A stretch of 33,052 bases of DNA from Bacteroidales bacterium (GCA_022653735.1 JALCSU010000027.1:1-33052); one strand, 5' to 3'; counted from the stretch's first letter, positions 8,338 to 15,233 are shown. Made by a program: numbers and translations. The notes: generated by a model from the sequence alone, not told the origin.

Positions 8338-9435
8338 ATGATTACTTGTACAAAAAACAACTTCGGTTGCGGACCCATCGAGTTCCGGGACTACCAGAGC
8401 GACCGCCTGTGCGTGCTCAACGGCAAGTTCGTTATCGACACCGCATCCGAGGAATACAAGGCCGCAGAACGCCTTGAAATCATGCTCCCTGATGCCTTCA
8501 GGATGAAAAGGAGCGCAGTGTCAACTGCCATACTCATCAGCTCATCAGAGAATACTCGCGGAACCGTGCTTCGCTGCCGTATCGACAAGGGATTTCTCTG
8601 CATTGAGAAACTCACCCATTGGGACGAGGAAGGACCGCTGACCATAATCGTCGCTGCCGGATTCACCGTCCTCGGCTGGCACGGCCAGTTCACTGAAACT
8701 GATTACAAGCGGGCAACTTTCGGTACCGGCATAAAGCCTGAAAGCAACCGTCTCGTGGTAAAGGATGATTTCGTTTACGCATCGATTTCATTCTACTCGT
8801 TTCCTTCCACAAATAGAGGCTACGGTCCATTCTCAATCAAGATCAACGAGATGCCGGAGGATGTGGACGCCATCGTTCCCGTATCACTCCAGTCTGGTAC
8901 TTTCACTAAAGGTCAGATAGGCACTTGGCTTGGCGAGGCTCGCATCCAGGGTGGTTACATCAGTATGAACCTGAACGAGAACTTCTCAAACTATGGAGGA
9001 CAGGGCTCCTTCTTAATCTTCTTCGCTCCGCGACACCAGTTCGTTCCACGCGTGCCTGGTGTCGGCAAGATTGCTGTTGCGACAGGTGATGTGACTTGTG
9101 GCAACAAGACCACAATGGAATCCCTGCTGCTCGAAATTGGCGGCACGATTGGACTTGGCAGCCTTGAGTTGGAGTTCACACAGTACAGCTCAAACGAGGG
9201 CATATCGTTCTATCTTGCGGAATACCCGGACTATGCCAAGTACGCGATGCATATGCCTGTGCTTTCACGTGGAGGCACCTACAGCACAAGATACACCGTC
9301 GCGCCTCAGATTGTCTCATTCTCCGAGTACAACAAGTCCATTGCGCTGCACAATCTGATTCGCTCAACCACTATGGAGACAAGCATTTTCGATGCATCAA
9401 TCATCTCCGACATCATTTTCGTCAACGACATTTAA
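8338..9435 (+). CDS. Unknown phage-associated protein, MIT-NFG family (long member)
   Basis: A 365-residue unknown protein and a clear paralog of the next gene product. The N-terminal 118 or so residues align as NFGxxPIxFxxYxS, VLxGxF, DTAxEEYxAAExLEI, PDxF and EKL. The central region (about 135-235) is also related to its partner. The last ~130 residues, starting near VPGVGKIAVATGDVTC, are unique to this copy. Composition is beta-rich with many Gly, Ser and Thr and few Cys; no signal peptide or transmembrane helix is visible. The ATG at 8338 follows the leader TCTAAACCTAAAACCCACACT, related to the leaders of neighbouring genes. A virion or appendage protein is plausible from context, but nothing in the sequence proves it. 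Confidence 0.68.
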   Translation: MITCTKNNFGCGPIEFRDYQSDRLCVLNGKFVIDTASEEYKAAERLEIMLPDAFRMKRSAVSTAILISSSENTRGTVLRCRIDKGFLCIEKLTHWDEEGPLTIIVAAGFTVLGWHGQFTETDYKRATFGTGIKPESNRLVVKDDFVYASISFYSFPSTNRGYGPFSIKINEMPEDVDAIVPVSLQSGTFTKGQIGTWLGEARIQGGYISMNLNENFSNYGGQGSFLIFFAPRHQFVPRVPGVGKIAVATGDVTCGNKTTMESLLLEIGGTIGLGSLELEFTQYSSNEGISFYLAEYPDYAKYAMHMPVLSRGGTYSTRYTVAPQIVSFSEYNKSIALHNLIRSTTMETSIFDASIISDIIFVNDI

Positions 9436-9449
9436 CAAAGCCTAACACT

Positions 9450-10190
9450 ATGATTACATCAATATCAACAAACTTCGGCGTGAACCCGATTTCCTTCAAG
9501 TGCTATGATTCTGCGAAAATCGTAGTTCTTCAGGGAATGTTCACCCTCGATACCGCCAACGAAGAGTATCTGGCTGCAGAGCAGCTTGAAATCACCTTCC
9601 CGGACCAGTTCAGCATCCCCGCCAGCAAACCGACCACTGCCTTCCTCGTTTGTCAGAAGGATGACCTACAGAGCGGCACTATCATCAAAGCGCAGATTCA
9701 AGGAAACAAGCTCATCCTTGAGAAACTGTCCATCTATGACGGAATAGGCACAGTCAAGGTAGTTCTCGCAAGCGGGTTCGTGGGAGAGGCAAACGAAGCT
9801 CAGCTCTCTCCAACACCAAGCGGCAAAATCACTATATCCGGAAAGGATTATACATTCTACGCCACAATCGCGCAATACGCAAACTGCATCCAAGACAGAT
9901 GGGGAATGTTCTTCCTCCAGATGTCCTCCTGGGCCTATGCGCCCGGCGTTGAAAATGAGTACAGCATCAAAGGAATTCCCGCAGACCTGAGCATTGACGC
10001 TCCCATCTTCACGTCACGCGTAAACAGTAACCTCGATGGCTCGGAGTGCGCCCTAGCCCACCTCGAAAACGGGAAGATTACCTTCACAGGCAAAGGGCAG
10101 GAGGGAGAGTCCAAAAAGTATCTCTATCGCGGATTCATGAAGTTCTTCTATGTCAGGGAGCAAGAAGTTTCTGATGAAAATCAGGCGTAA
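9450..10190 (+). CDS. Unknown phage-associated protein, MIT-NFG family (short member)
   Basis: A 246-residue paralog of the preceding protein. It starts MITSISTNFGVNPISFKCYD and shares the VLxGxFTLDTANEEYLAAEQLEI and FPDQF segments. The region around ISGKDYTFYATIAQY and the C-terminal ALAHLENGKITFTGKG also align with the partner. It lacks the ~130-residue C-terminal domain of the 8338 product, so the two differ mainly in that tail. The gap to the upstream stop is 14 nt, with a CTAACACT-ATG leader. No signal peptide, membrane helix or catalytic motif is seen. The pair probably arose by tandem duplication followed by divergence or tail exchange. The function is unknown. Confidence 0.68.
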   Translation: MITSISTNFGVNPISFKCYDSAKIVVLQGMFTLDTANEEYLAAEQLEITFPDQFSIPASKPTTAFLVCQKDDLQSGTIIKAQIQGNKLILEKLSIYDGIGTVKVVLASGFVGEANEAQLSPTPSGKITISGKDYTFYATIAQYANCIQDRWGMFFLQMSSWAYAPGVENEYSIKGIPADLSIDAPIFTSRVNSNLDGSECALAHLENGKITFTGKGQEGESKKYLYRGFMKFFYVREQEVSDENQA

Positions 10191-10253
10191 ATTTGACTTA
10201 AAGCAACACTTTACATAAAGATTTACATATCATTGTTATACAATATATTAAAA

Positions 10254-10268
10254 TAATTTGTAAATTTG
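10254..10268 (+). promoter_or_regulatory. Candidate promoter for the 10327 gene
   Basis: The 136-bp gap between 10190 and 10327 is AT-rich and contains TAAATTTG at 10261-10268, an exact TAnnTTTG -7 box. An overlapping TAATTTG lies at 10254-10260, with a TTG at 10233-10235 at about standard distance from it. Transcription from here would read the 10327 gene and stop at the hairpin at 11051-11082. Confidence 0.45.
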
Positions 10269-10326
10269 TAAAGCAATAGTTTTGAAGACAATAACAAACC
10301 TTACCTTAACCTAAACTTTAACTACT

Positions 10327-11007
10327 ATGAAGTACATTCCTTCTATCGCCTTTGAGGAGATGTCAGGCTCCGCAAAAGGAGTGACCGCAGCCAAGGTGCG
10401 TGGTCGTAAGTACATCCGCAACCGCGGGTACGGCGGTTCAACCAGAACCGAGTTCCAGGCTTCCGTAAAGAGCGTGTTCAAGCAGCTCTCTCAGTCTTGG
10501 AAAGCACTTTCAAACGCCCAGATCCTTGCCTGGAACAAGCTCGCTCAGTCTCAGGCCGGCCGCAGTGTCCTGGGTACCAGTTCAAAAATCTCCGGTGCCA
10601 ACCTCTACATGAGGCTCAACTACTGGATCGTCTTCTGCGGAGGGGACGCTCTCGCAAACCCTCCTGAGCTCGTAGGAGTCGAGGCTCCTGGCGAGGCTGT
10701 CATCTCCCTCACCACCGAGAAGTTCACCTTCGAACTTGAGCAGGTCCCTGCAGCTGCCGCAGACCTCCGTCTGGTCGTATGCGCATCTGCTCCTCAGGGC
10801 AACGGAATCACCCGCGCCTACAGCAAGGCCGCAGTAATCGGAGGACCTTTCGCTGTCGAAGCCGCAGAGATTGACATCAAGGCCGCTTACGAGACCAAGA
10901 ACGGCGCTCCTACCGCTGCTGCTCCGAAGGTATTCATGAAGTACTTCTTCGTGAACACCAAGACCGGAGAGAAGTCCGGCGAGATGATGGCCATTGCAAG
11001 GCTCTAG
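10327..11007 (+). CDS. Unknown phage-associated protein, GxAGDVT family (member 3)
   Basis: A 226-residue unknown protein. It starts MKYIPSIAFEEMSGSAKGVT, followed by a basic GRKYIRNRG segment, FKQLSQSWKALSNAQILAWN, and ISGANLYMRLN. These align position by position with the 7237 product. The central RLVVCASAPQGNGITRAYSK and the end FFVNTKTGEKSGEMM also align, so this is the shortest complete form of the family. Codon use is strongly biased toward C-ending codons compared with the earlier members, suggesting higher expression or a different history. It has its own AT-rich upstream region with a -7 box and a downstream terminator, so it may be expressed as a single-gene unit. The function is unknown. 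Confidence 0.7.
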   Translation: MKYIPSIAFEEMSGSAKGVTAAKVRGRKYIRNRGYGGSTRTEFQASVKSVFKQLSQSWKALSNAQILAWNKLAQSQAGRSVLGTSSKISGANLYMRLNYWIVFCGGDALANPPELVGVEAPGEAVISLTTEKFTFELEQVPAAAADLRLVVCASAPQGNGITRAYSKAAVIGGPFAVEAAEIDIKAAYETKNGAPTAAAPKVFMKYFFVNTKTGEKSGEMMAIARL

Positions 11008-11050
11008 CCGGGGCAACCATCAATCACTACCTAAACCCAACCTATGAATC

Positions 11051-11088
11051 AGCCCCATCCTGCAGCGATGCAAGATGGGGCTCTTTCG
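11051..11088 (+). terminator. Intrinsic terminator after the 10327 gene
   Basis: AGCCCCATC (11051-11059) and GATGGGGCT (11074-11082) are perfect inverted repeats. The stem continues inward as TGCA/TGCA with one mismatch around a GCGA loop and is followed by CTTTCGT. The T-run is short, so termination may be partial. It lies 43 nt after the 10327 stop and just before the lysis-type genes. Confidence 0.65.
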
Positions 11089-11103
11089 TAAAACTTCATC
11101 ATT

Positions 11104-11472
11104 ATGACACCCGAAAACATCATCCAACTAATATCCCTTCTCCTCGGTGGAGGCGGTCTCATTGCCCTCTTTCTCATAACCGAGCGGAAGACCAAAGCCC
11201 AGATGGAGAACACCGCCCAGGCGATAGCCGAGTGGCAGAAGATTGTAGAACGCAGCCATCAGGACCTCAAAGAGGCAAAGGAACGAGCAAAGGAATTGCA
11301 GGACCTGTATCTGGTCCAGTTCGACATCAATACCAAACTCCGCAAGGAACTTGACGAGAAGAACACCAAGATTGCAGTCCTCTCGCTCCTTCGCTGCCGC
11401 AAACTCAAATGCATAGACCGGGAGCCGCCATACGGCTCAGAAGTGGAAAAGGAGGCGGCCAATGAACAGTAA
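11104..11472 (+). CDS. Small membrane protein with coiled coil, probable phage lysis accessory (spanin- or holin-like)
   Basis: A 122-residue protein. Residues ~5-27 (IIQLISLLLGGGGLIALFLITER) form one membrane helix with a glycine-rich centre. A long charged helix with heptad-like spacing follows (residues ~28-95, KTKAQMENTAQAIAEWQKIVER...AKELQDLYL...LRKELDEKNTKIAVL). One N-terminal membrane anchor plus a coiled coil, placed directly before a peptidase, is the usual layout of i-spanin/Rz-type or holin-like proteins. I cannot assign it to a named family. The last codons overlap the M15 peptidase start by 11 nt (11462-11472), so the two are translationally coupled. Confidence 0.6.
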   Translation: MTPENIIQLISLLLGGGGLIALFLITERKTKAQMENTAQAIAEWQKIVERSHQDLKEAKERAKELQDLYLVQFDINTKLRKELDEKNTKIAVLSLLRCRKLKCIDREPPYGSEVEKEAANEQ

Positions 11473-11905
11473 TGACCAAATCAGCCCGAACTTCACCTAC
11501 TCCGAGTTCACGGCCAGCAGGATTGCCGAAGGATTCCACATCGACAACAACATCCCGTCAGAGTATGTCAGGCTGAACATACACGCCCTTGTCACACTGC
11601 TTCTCCAGCCGCTTCGTGACGCCTGCGGCCACGCACTGAAGGTCAACTCTGGCTATCGCTGCAAGAAGCTCAATGACCTTGTAGGAGGCTCCAAAAACAG
11701 CCAGCACATAAAAGGCCAGGCAGCAGACATCGCAAGCGATGCTCCAATCCGCCTTGCCCGGATTGTGATTGACAGAGGACTTGACTTTGACCAGATGATC
11801 CTGTACCACAACTTCATCCACCTCAGCTACACACTTGAGAGGCCGAACCGCAAACAGATACTCTACAGTAAAGACTACTACGGACCTAAACTCTATACGC
11901 TATGA
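11462..11905 (+). CDS. M15-family peptidase (D-Ala-D-Ala carboxypeptidase type), probable phage endolysin
   Basis: A 147-residue M15A-type zinc peptidase predicted to cut peptidoglycan cross-links. The N-terminus (NFTYSEFTASRIAEGF) is the typical opening of this family. The zinc-site pattern is present: SQHIKGQAAD gives H82 and D89, and FIHLSY gives H120. The preceding VNSGYRCKKLNDLVGGS holds the conserved SGYR. There is no signal peptide, so it would depend on a holin or another route to reach the wall, as phage endolysins do. It overlaps the membrane/coiled-coil gene upstream by 11 nt and the next gene by ATGA (11902-11905). Length is normal for phage and prophage M15 proteins in Bacteroidales. 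Confidence 0.88.
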   Translation: MNSNDQISPNFTYSEFTASRIAEGFHIDNNIPSEYVRLNIHALVTLLLQPLRDACGHALKVNSGYRCKKLNDLVGGSKNSQHIKGQAADIASDAPIRLARIVIDRGLDFDQMILYHNFIHLSYTLERPNRKQILYSKDYYGPKLYTL

Positions 11906-12435
11906 ACATCAAAGACGACACAATCCAATATTTTCTCAAAATCATAACCCTCGTTTTCGGAATCCTGCTGCTTTTCAACATTGTCAACGCAATAGGATAC
12001 TTCGTTAATGAGCACAGAAACGCCCATTCCAGCAAGATGAAAGTCAAAGTGGACACCTTGTTCGTCTATGACACCATCTTCGTAGAAAAGCCAGTAATCA
12101 AGAAAGTGGAGATAATCGACACTCTCCTGCTACCGGTGCCAATCACCGACACCCTGATGCTGCACGACACAGTCCTTGTCCACCTGCCCATAGAACAACG
12201 CCAATACTCAGACCCTCGCTACACCGCCTGGGTCTCCGGCTATCGGCCCCAGCTCGACAGCATCCATATCTATCAGCAAACCCAATACATCACCAAAGAG
12301 GTCAAGGTGGCCACCAAGCCCAAGCGCTGGGGAATAGGCCTACAGGCAGGGTATGGAGTCAGTTTCAGCAACAAGCAAATTAAGGCGACACCTTACATCG
12401 GAATCGGAATCAGTTACAACATACTAACCTGGTAA
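11902..12435 (+). CDS. Membrane-anchored protein resembling DUF6808, third gene of lysis-type set
   Basis: A 177-residue protein with one N-terminal membrane helix (about residues 10-32, FLKIITLVFGILLLFNIVNAIGY). It is followed by a threonine/valine/aspartate-rich region with repeated D-T-L/V units (VDTLFVYDTIFVEKP, IDTLLLPVPITDTLML). Next comes the segment YTAWVSGYRPQLDSIHIY and a C-terminal glycine-rich beta region (GIGLQAGYGVSFSN...YIGIGISYNIL). The WVSGYxPxLDSI segment recalls proteins annotated DUF6808 in Bacteroidales phages; this is from memory and unverified. The last ~40 residues look like two outer-membrane-type beta strands. It starts within the M15 stop codon and ends just before the 12476 terminator. 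Confidence 0.65.
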   Translation: MNIKDDTIQYFLKIITLVFGILLLFNIVNAIGYFVNEHRNAHSSKMKVKVDTLFVYDTIFVEKPVIKKVEIIDTLLLPVPITDTLMLHDTVLVHLPIEQRQYSDPRYTAWVSGYRPQLDSIHIYQQTQYITKEVKVATKPKRWGIGLQAGYGVSFSNKQIKATPYIGIGISYNILTW

Positions 12436-12475
12436 GCCAACTCTATCGGGCTATATACAGTATGCCGATAAAAAA

Positions 12476-12512
12476 TCCCCAACTTTCCATTCGGAAGGCT
12501 GGGGAATTTTCT
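12476..12512 (+). terminator. Terminator at the end of the phage-like block
   Basis: TCCCCAACTTTCC (12476-12488) pairs with GGAAGGCTGGGGA (12493-12505) through a 4-nt loop, with one mismatch and one G-T pair, followed by ATTTTCTTT. A-rich sequence before the stem (ATAAAAAA) could make it work in the opposite direction for ssrA read-through. Downstream, 12513-12639 is AT-rich with no gene. Confidence 0.75.
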
Positions 12513-12639
12513 TTCATCCTGACTTTTGCCGGATTTTCGTGCTTTTTGAGTTTCCTTCGGTATAATACACATAACCATAAAAATTCGTGTATATTTTTGT
12601 GTATTTAACACCTAACTCATTGATACACAATGTAAATTG

Positions 12640-13035
12640 TGGAGATGGGCGGAGTCGAACCGCCGTCCAAACAACGTACCCAGCAGCTTTCTACACGTTT
12701 ATTCTTCCTTTGGTTTTCGTCAGCGGCCTGCCGAAAGACGGGCTAACCGCAGCTTATCCTTTAAATCTTAGCCGGCTTTAGAGGAGTCCGCCGGAGCATC
12801 CTTCCTGAATGATACCCCGAACTCGGACAGAGAAGGATTGAAGTCCGCAGGATACTCGTCCGGGCCGCAGCCTTGGCGGCCGGGATTAAGCTAATCGACT
12901 TGGTCAATTAGGCAGCGAGTGCGTAGTTGTTATCAGCAACTAATTTTTCGGCATCTTAGATTAACGGGCTGGCCACCGAAGAAGCCCGACGTGCTTACCA
13001 CCCGGAATCATTGCTGTCAAAACCAGAACATCCCC
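12640..13035 (-). ncRNA. ssrA: Transfer-messenger RNA (tmRNA)
   Basis: tmRNA rescues stalled ribosomes. On the minus strand the 5' end GGGGATG (13035 downward) pairs with CATCTCC near the 3' end, and the T-arm GGTTCGACTCC is at about 12648-12660. The terminal CCA is not encoded. The tag frame at 12911-12937 reads ADNNYALAA followed by TAA (12908-12910), the YALAA ending being that of Bacteroidetes. The resume codon is GCT, preceded by TTAGTT. Pseudoknot-like G/C-rich hairpins fill 12700-12890. The total of about 396 nt is normal. The 3' end faces the phage-like block, which fits ssrA as an integration site. Confidence 0.95.
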
Positions 13036-13048
13036 AAGTGAAGTAAAT

Positions 13049-13080
13049 ATTATACGTTAATAATGATTCGAAAGTTTCAA
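13049..13080 (-). promoter_or_regulatory. ssrA promoter
   Basis: On the minus strand TATAAT (13054-13049) lies about 14 nt before the mature tmRNA 5' end, with TTGAAA (13080-13075) upstream at a 20-nt spacing. The -10 box is perfect and the spacing a little long. The few nucleotides before GGGG would be removed by 5' processing. Confidence 0.55.
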
Positions 13081-13139
13081 CAATCTATGAATATTTTTAG
13101 CGATGGAAGAAAAGCCTCTTAAGGAGGCGATATTTTTAT

Positions 13140-13147
13140 TAATTTTG
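13140..13147 (+). promoter_or_regulatory. Candidate -7 box for the 13155 gene
   Basis: TAATTTTG matches TAnnTTTG exactly and ends only 7 nt before the ATG at 13155, so the mRNA would be nearly leaderless. Just upstream, GCCTC/GAGGC (13114-13128) forms a short hairpin followed by T-rich sequence. No clear -33 box is seen. Confidence 0.4.
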
Positions 13148-13154
13148 CAAGATT

Positions 13155-13676
13155 ATGGAACAGATCTGGGATCCGCTGAGGAAAAAGATGGTGGCTCTTA
13201 CGCCGGAAGAGAAGGTGCGCCAATGGTTCATCGGCGTGCTTCGCGAGCAGGTGAAGGTGCCGTCCTATATGATGATGAGCGAGGTGGCAATGAAATTCGG
13301 GCAGAAAGATTTCAGGGCGGATATATTGGTGTATGGCCGCGACACGGCACCGCTGATGGTGGTTGAATGCAAGCGGGAGGACATAGAGATGACGAGGGAG
13401 GTGCTGGAACAGGCGCTGAAATATAATATGGTGCTGAGCTCTAGATATATAGCTGTCACGAACGGAAGGAAAACCTTTGGCTTCGAGAAGGTGGGGGAGA
13501 CCTACCAGCAGATGAAGGCTTTCCCAGACTGGGTGGCCATGCAGCAGAGTGGAGAGAAGGGGAAAAGGCAAGAGGCCATGCAGCAGAGAGGAGAGGATGG
13601 GAAGAAGCAAGAGGCCATGCAGCAGAGTGGAGAGGATGAGAATCGGCAAGAGGCCGAGCATAAGAATGATAAATGA
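13155..13676 (+). CDS. HsdR N-terminal-type nuclease domain protein with C-terminal repeats
   Basis: A 173-residue protein whose first ~128 residues match the stand-alone HSDR_N_2 type domain found in many Bacteroidetes, related to the nuclease end of type I restriction subunits. A PD-(D/E)xK-like arrangement is visible: FRADILVYGR (D at about residue 57), then VVECKRED (E and K about 15 residues on). There is no helicase and no hsdM or hsdS gene nearby, so it is an orphan. From about residue 128 the protein continues with three copies of a 13-residue unit (AMQQSGEKGKRQE and variants) and ends EHKNDK. The start at 13155 is the first ATG and fits the domain. It is followed 9 nt later by cca, so the two are probably one transcript. 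The cellular role of this family is not known to me. Confidence 0.82.
   Translation: MEQIWDPLRKKMVALTPEEKVRQWFIGVLREQVKVPSYMMMSEVAMKFGQKDFRADILVYGRDTAPLMVVECKREDIEMTREVLEQALKYNMVLSSRYIAVTNGRKTFGFEKVGETYQQMKAFPDWVAMQQSGEKGKRQEAMQQRGEDGKKQEAMQQSGEDENRQEAEHKNDK
13535..13651 (+). repeat. 39-bp tandem repeat, three copies, in frame in the 13155 gene
   Basis: Three head-to-tail 39-bp units occupy 13535-13573, 13574-13612 and 13613-13651, followed by GGCC of a fourth. Each begins GGCCATGCAGCAGAG and ends GGCAAGA or AGCAAGA. As 39 is a multiple of three, copy-number change would lengthen or shorten the tail by 13 residues without a frameshift. Confidence 0.92.
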
Positions 13677-13685
13677 ATATTTTGA

Positions 13686-15224
13686 ATGCCAGAGACTATA
13701 ACAACGCAATATCTTGATAGGCCTATTTTCGGCATCGTGTCGGCAGTCGCGGAGAAAATGGGAGTGAGAGCATTCGTAATCGGCGGTTACGTAAGGGACT
13801 GCTTCCTGGGGAGGCAGAACGATGACATAGACATCGTGGTGGAAGGCAGCGGGATAGACCTTGCCAAGGCAGTGGCAGAAAGCATCGAGAAGAGCGAGAG
13901 GCATCGCTGCAATGTGTCCATATTCAAGAATTTTGGCACGGCAATGCTCAAATTCCACGGAGCCGAGATAGAATTCGTGGGAGCACGTAAAGAGTCATAT
14001 ACTAGAGATTCCCGCAAGCCTATCGTTGAAACGGGCACTCTTGAAGAGGATCAGAAGCGCAGGGATTTCACCATTAATGCTATGGCCTTCAGTCTTCAGA
14101 AAGAAAACTATGGAGCGCTCATAGACCCATTCGGCGGAATAAGAGACTTGGCAGCTGGCATAATCCGCACGCCGCTGGAACCGGAACAAACCTTCAGCGA
14201 CGACCCGCTGAGAATGCTTCGTGCGATACGTTTTGCCACGAAGCTGAGCACGCCTAAGCATGTCTTTAAAATAGTTCCCGAAGCCCTCAGGGCTATGAAA
14301 AAGATGAAAGACAGGATGACCATCCTGTCCCAGGAGCGCATAGTCGAGGAACTTAACAAAATGTTGATGACAGATGTCCCTTCTATCGGCTTCTGGCTGA
14401 TGGAAGAAACCGGCCTGCTGGAATACATACTTCCGGAACTTTTGAAATTGAAAGGAGTCGAGACCTTGTATGGCCTAGGGCACAAGGAGATTTTTTCTCA
14501 CACCATGCAGGTCTTGGACAATGTCGCGGCTGAGGAGACGAAGGAGATTGCGGAAGGCTTGCTGCACGATTATATTCCTAAGGAGGACGGCGACGGTTTT
14601 ATCGAGACTGTGCGGACACAGCCATACGTCTGGCTACGCTGGGCTGCCCTGCTGCACGACATCGGCAAGCCGGCCACCAAGCGTTTCGACGCCCAGACGG
14701 GCTGGTCTTTCCACGGCCACGAAGTTGTAGGGGCGAAAATGGTTCCTGGAATATTCAAAAGGCTGAAGATGCCTCTTAACGAGAAGATGAAATATGTCCA
14801 GAAACTTGTCAGCTTGCATCACAGGCCCATAGCCTTGGTGGATGACGAGGTTACCGATTCTGCGGTGCGAAGGCTCCTGTTTGATGCTGGAAATGAGATT
14901 GATGATCTCATGCTCCTCTGTGGGGCAGACATAACGTCTAAGAATCCGCTGAAAGTCGCCCACATCAAGAACAATTTCGAACTGGTCAAGGCAAAGCTCG
15001 CCGAAGTTGAGGCAAAAGACAAAATCCGCAATTGGAAGAACCCTATCAACGGCGAATATGTCATGGAAGTTTTCGGCATCGGGCCATGCAACACAATCGG
15101 TATATTAAAGGAATATGTCAAAGAGGCCATCCTTGACGGCAGAATCGACAACACCTTCGAGGCTGCCGACGCTCTGATGCGAGAAAAAGCTGCAGAACTG
15201 GGTCTGAAACCAGTCCTGCAGTAA
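13686..15224 (+). CDS. cca: tRNA nucleotidyltransferase (CCA-adding enzyme) with HD domain
   Basis: A 512-residue class II CCA-adding/poly(A) polymerase family protein that builds or repairs the CCA end of tRNAs. The nucleotidyltransferase head has VIGGYVRD (residues 31-38) and the metal-binding DDID with D47 and D49. RRDFTINAMAF and the neck motif DDPLRMLRAIRFATKL follow. A C-terminal HD domain carries LLHDIGKP (H324, D325) and further histidines (HGHE, LHHRP). Length and domain order match the Bacteroidetes form. Its neighbour ssrA does not encode CCA, so this enzyme would be needed to complete it. It converges with the GH43 gene, the two stop codons being 9 nt apart. Confidence 0.93.
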   Translation: MPETITTQYLDRPIFGIVSAVAEKMGVRAFVIGGYVRDCFLGRQNDDIDIVVEGSGIDLAKAVAESIEKSERHRCNVSIFKNFGTAMLKFHGAEIEFVGARKESYTRDSRKPIVETGTLEEDQKRRDFTINAMAFSLQKENYGALIDPFGGIRDLAAGIIRTPLEPEQTFSDDPLRMLRAIRFATKLSTPKHVFKIVPEALRAMKKMKDRMTILSQERIVEELNKMLMTDVPSIGFWLMEETGLLEYILPELLKLKGVETLYGLGHKEIFSHTMQVLDNVAAEETKEIAEGLLHDYIPKEDGDGFIETVRTQPYVWLRWAALLHDIGKPATKRFDAQTGWSFHGHEVVGAKMVPGIFKRLKMPLNEKMKYVQKLVSLHHRPIALVDDEVTDSAVRRLLFDAGNEIDDLMLLCGADITSKNPLKVAHIKNNFELVKAKLAEVEAKDKIRNWKNPINGEYVMEVFGIGPCNTIGILKEYVKEAILDGRIDNTFEAADALMREKAAELGLKPVLQ

Positions 15225-15233
15225 ACATATTCA

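Larger units (their letters stand above)
5862..12512 (+). mobile_element. Phage-like gene block adjacent to ssrA (possible prophage remnant)
   Basis: Nine co-directional genes between the rteA breakpoint and a terminator at 12476-12512 form a block of higher GC than the resistance region. The first part has paralogous unknown proteins; the last three genes form a lysis-type set with overlapping starts and stops. The 3' end of ssrA, a favoured integration target for phages and islands, lies 128 bp beyond the terminator, with the block on the side where an ssrA-integrated element would sit. I see no capsid, portal, terminase, tail-tube, integrase or repressor gene. No second copy of the ssrA 3' end was seen at the left edge. 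Calling it mobile is an inference from gene types and position. Confidence 0.4.

Noticed and set aside
10582..11016. 144-codon frame antisense to the 10327 gene
   Set aside because: It arises from the C-ending codon bias of the real gene; its translation has no recognisable domain and there is no promoter for it.
5862..12512. Diversity-generating retroelement with variable target genes
   Set aside because: No reverse transcriptase is present, and I saw no near-identical template/variable repeat pair differing at adenines among the paralogs.
13119..13958. 279-codon frame on the minus strand across the HsdR-N gene and the start of cca
   Set aside because: The repeated His/Leu-rich translation is the antisense of the 39-bp repeats and of two well-supported genes.
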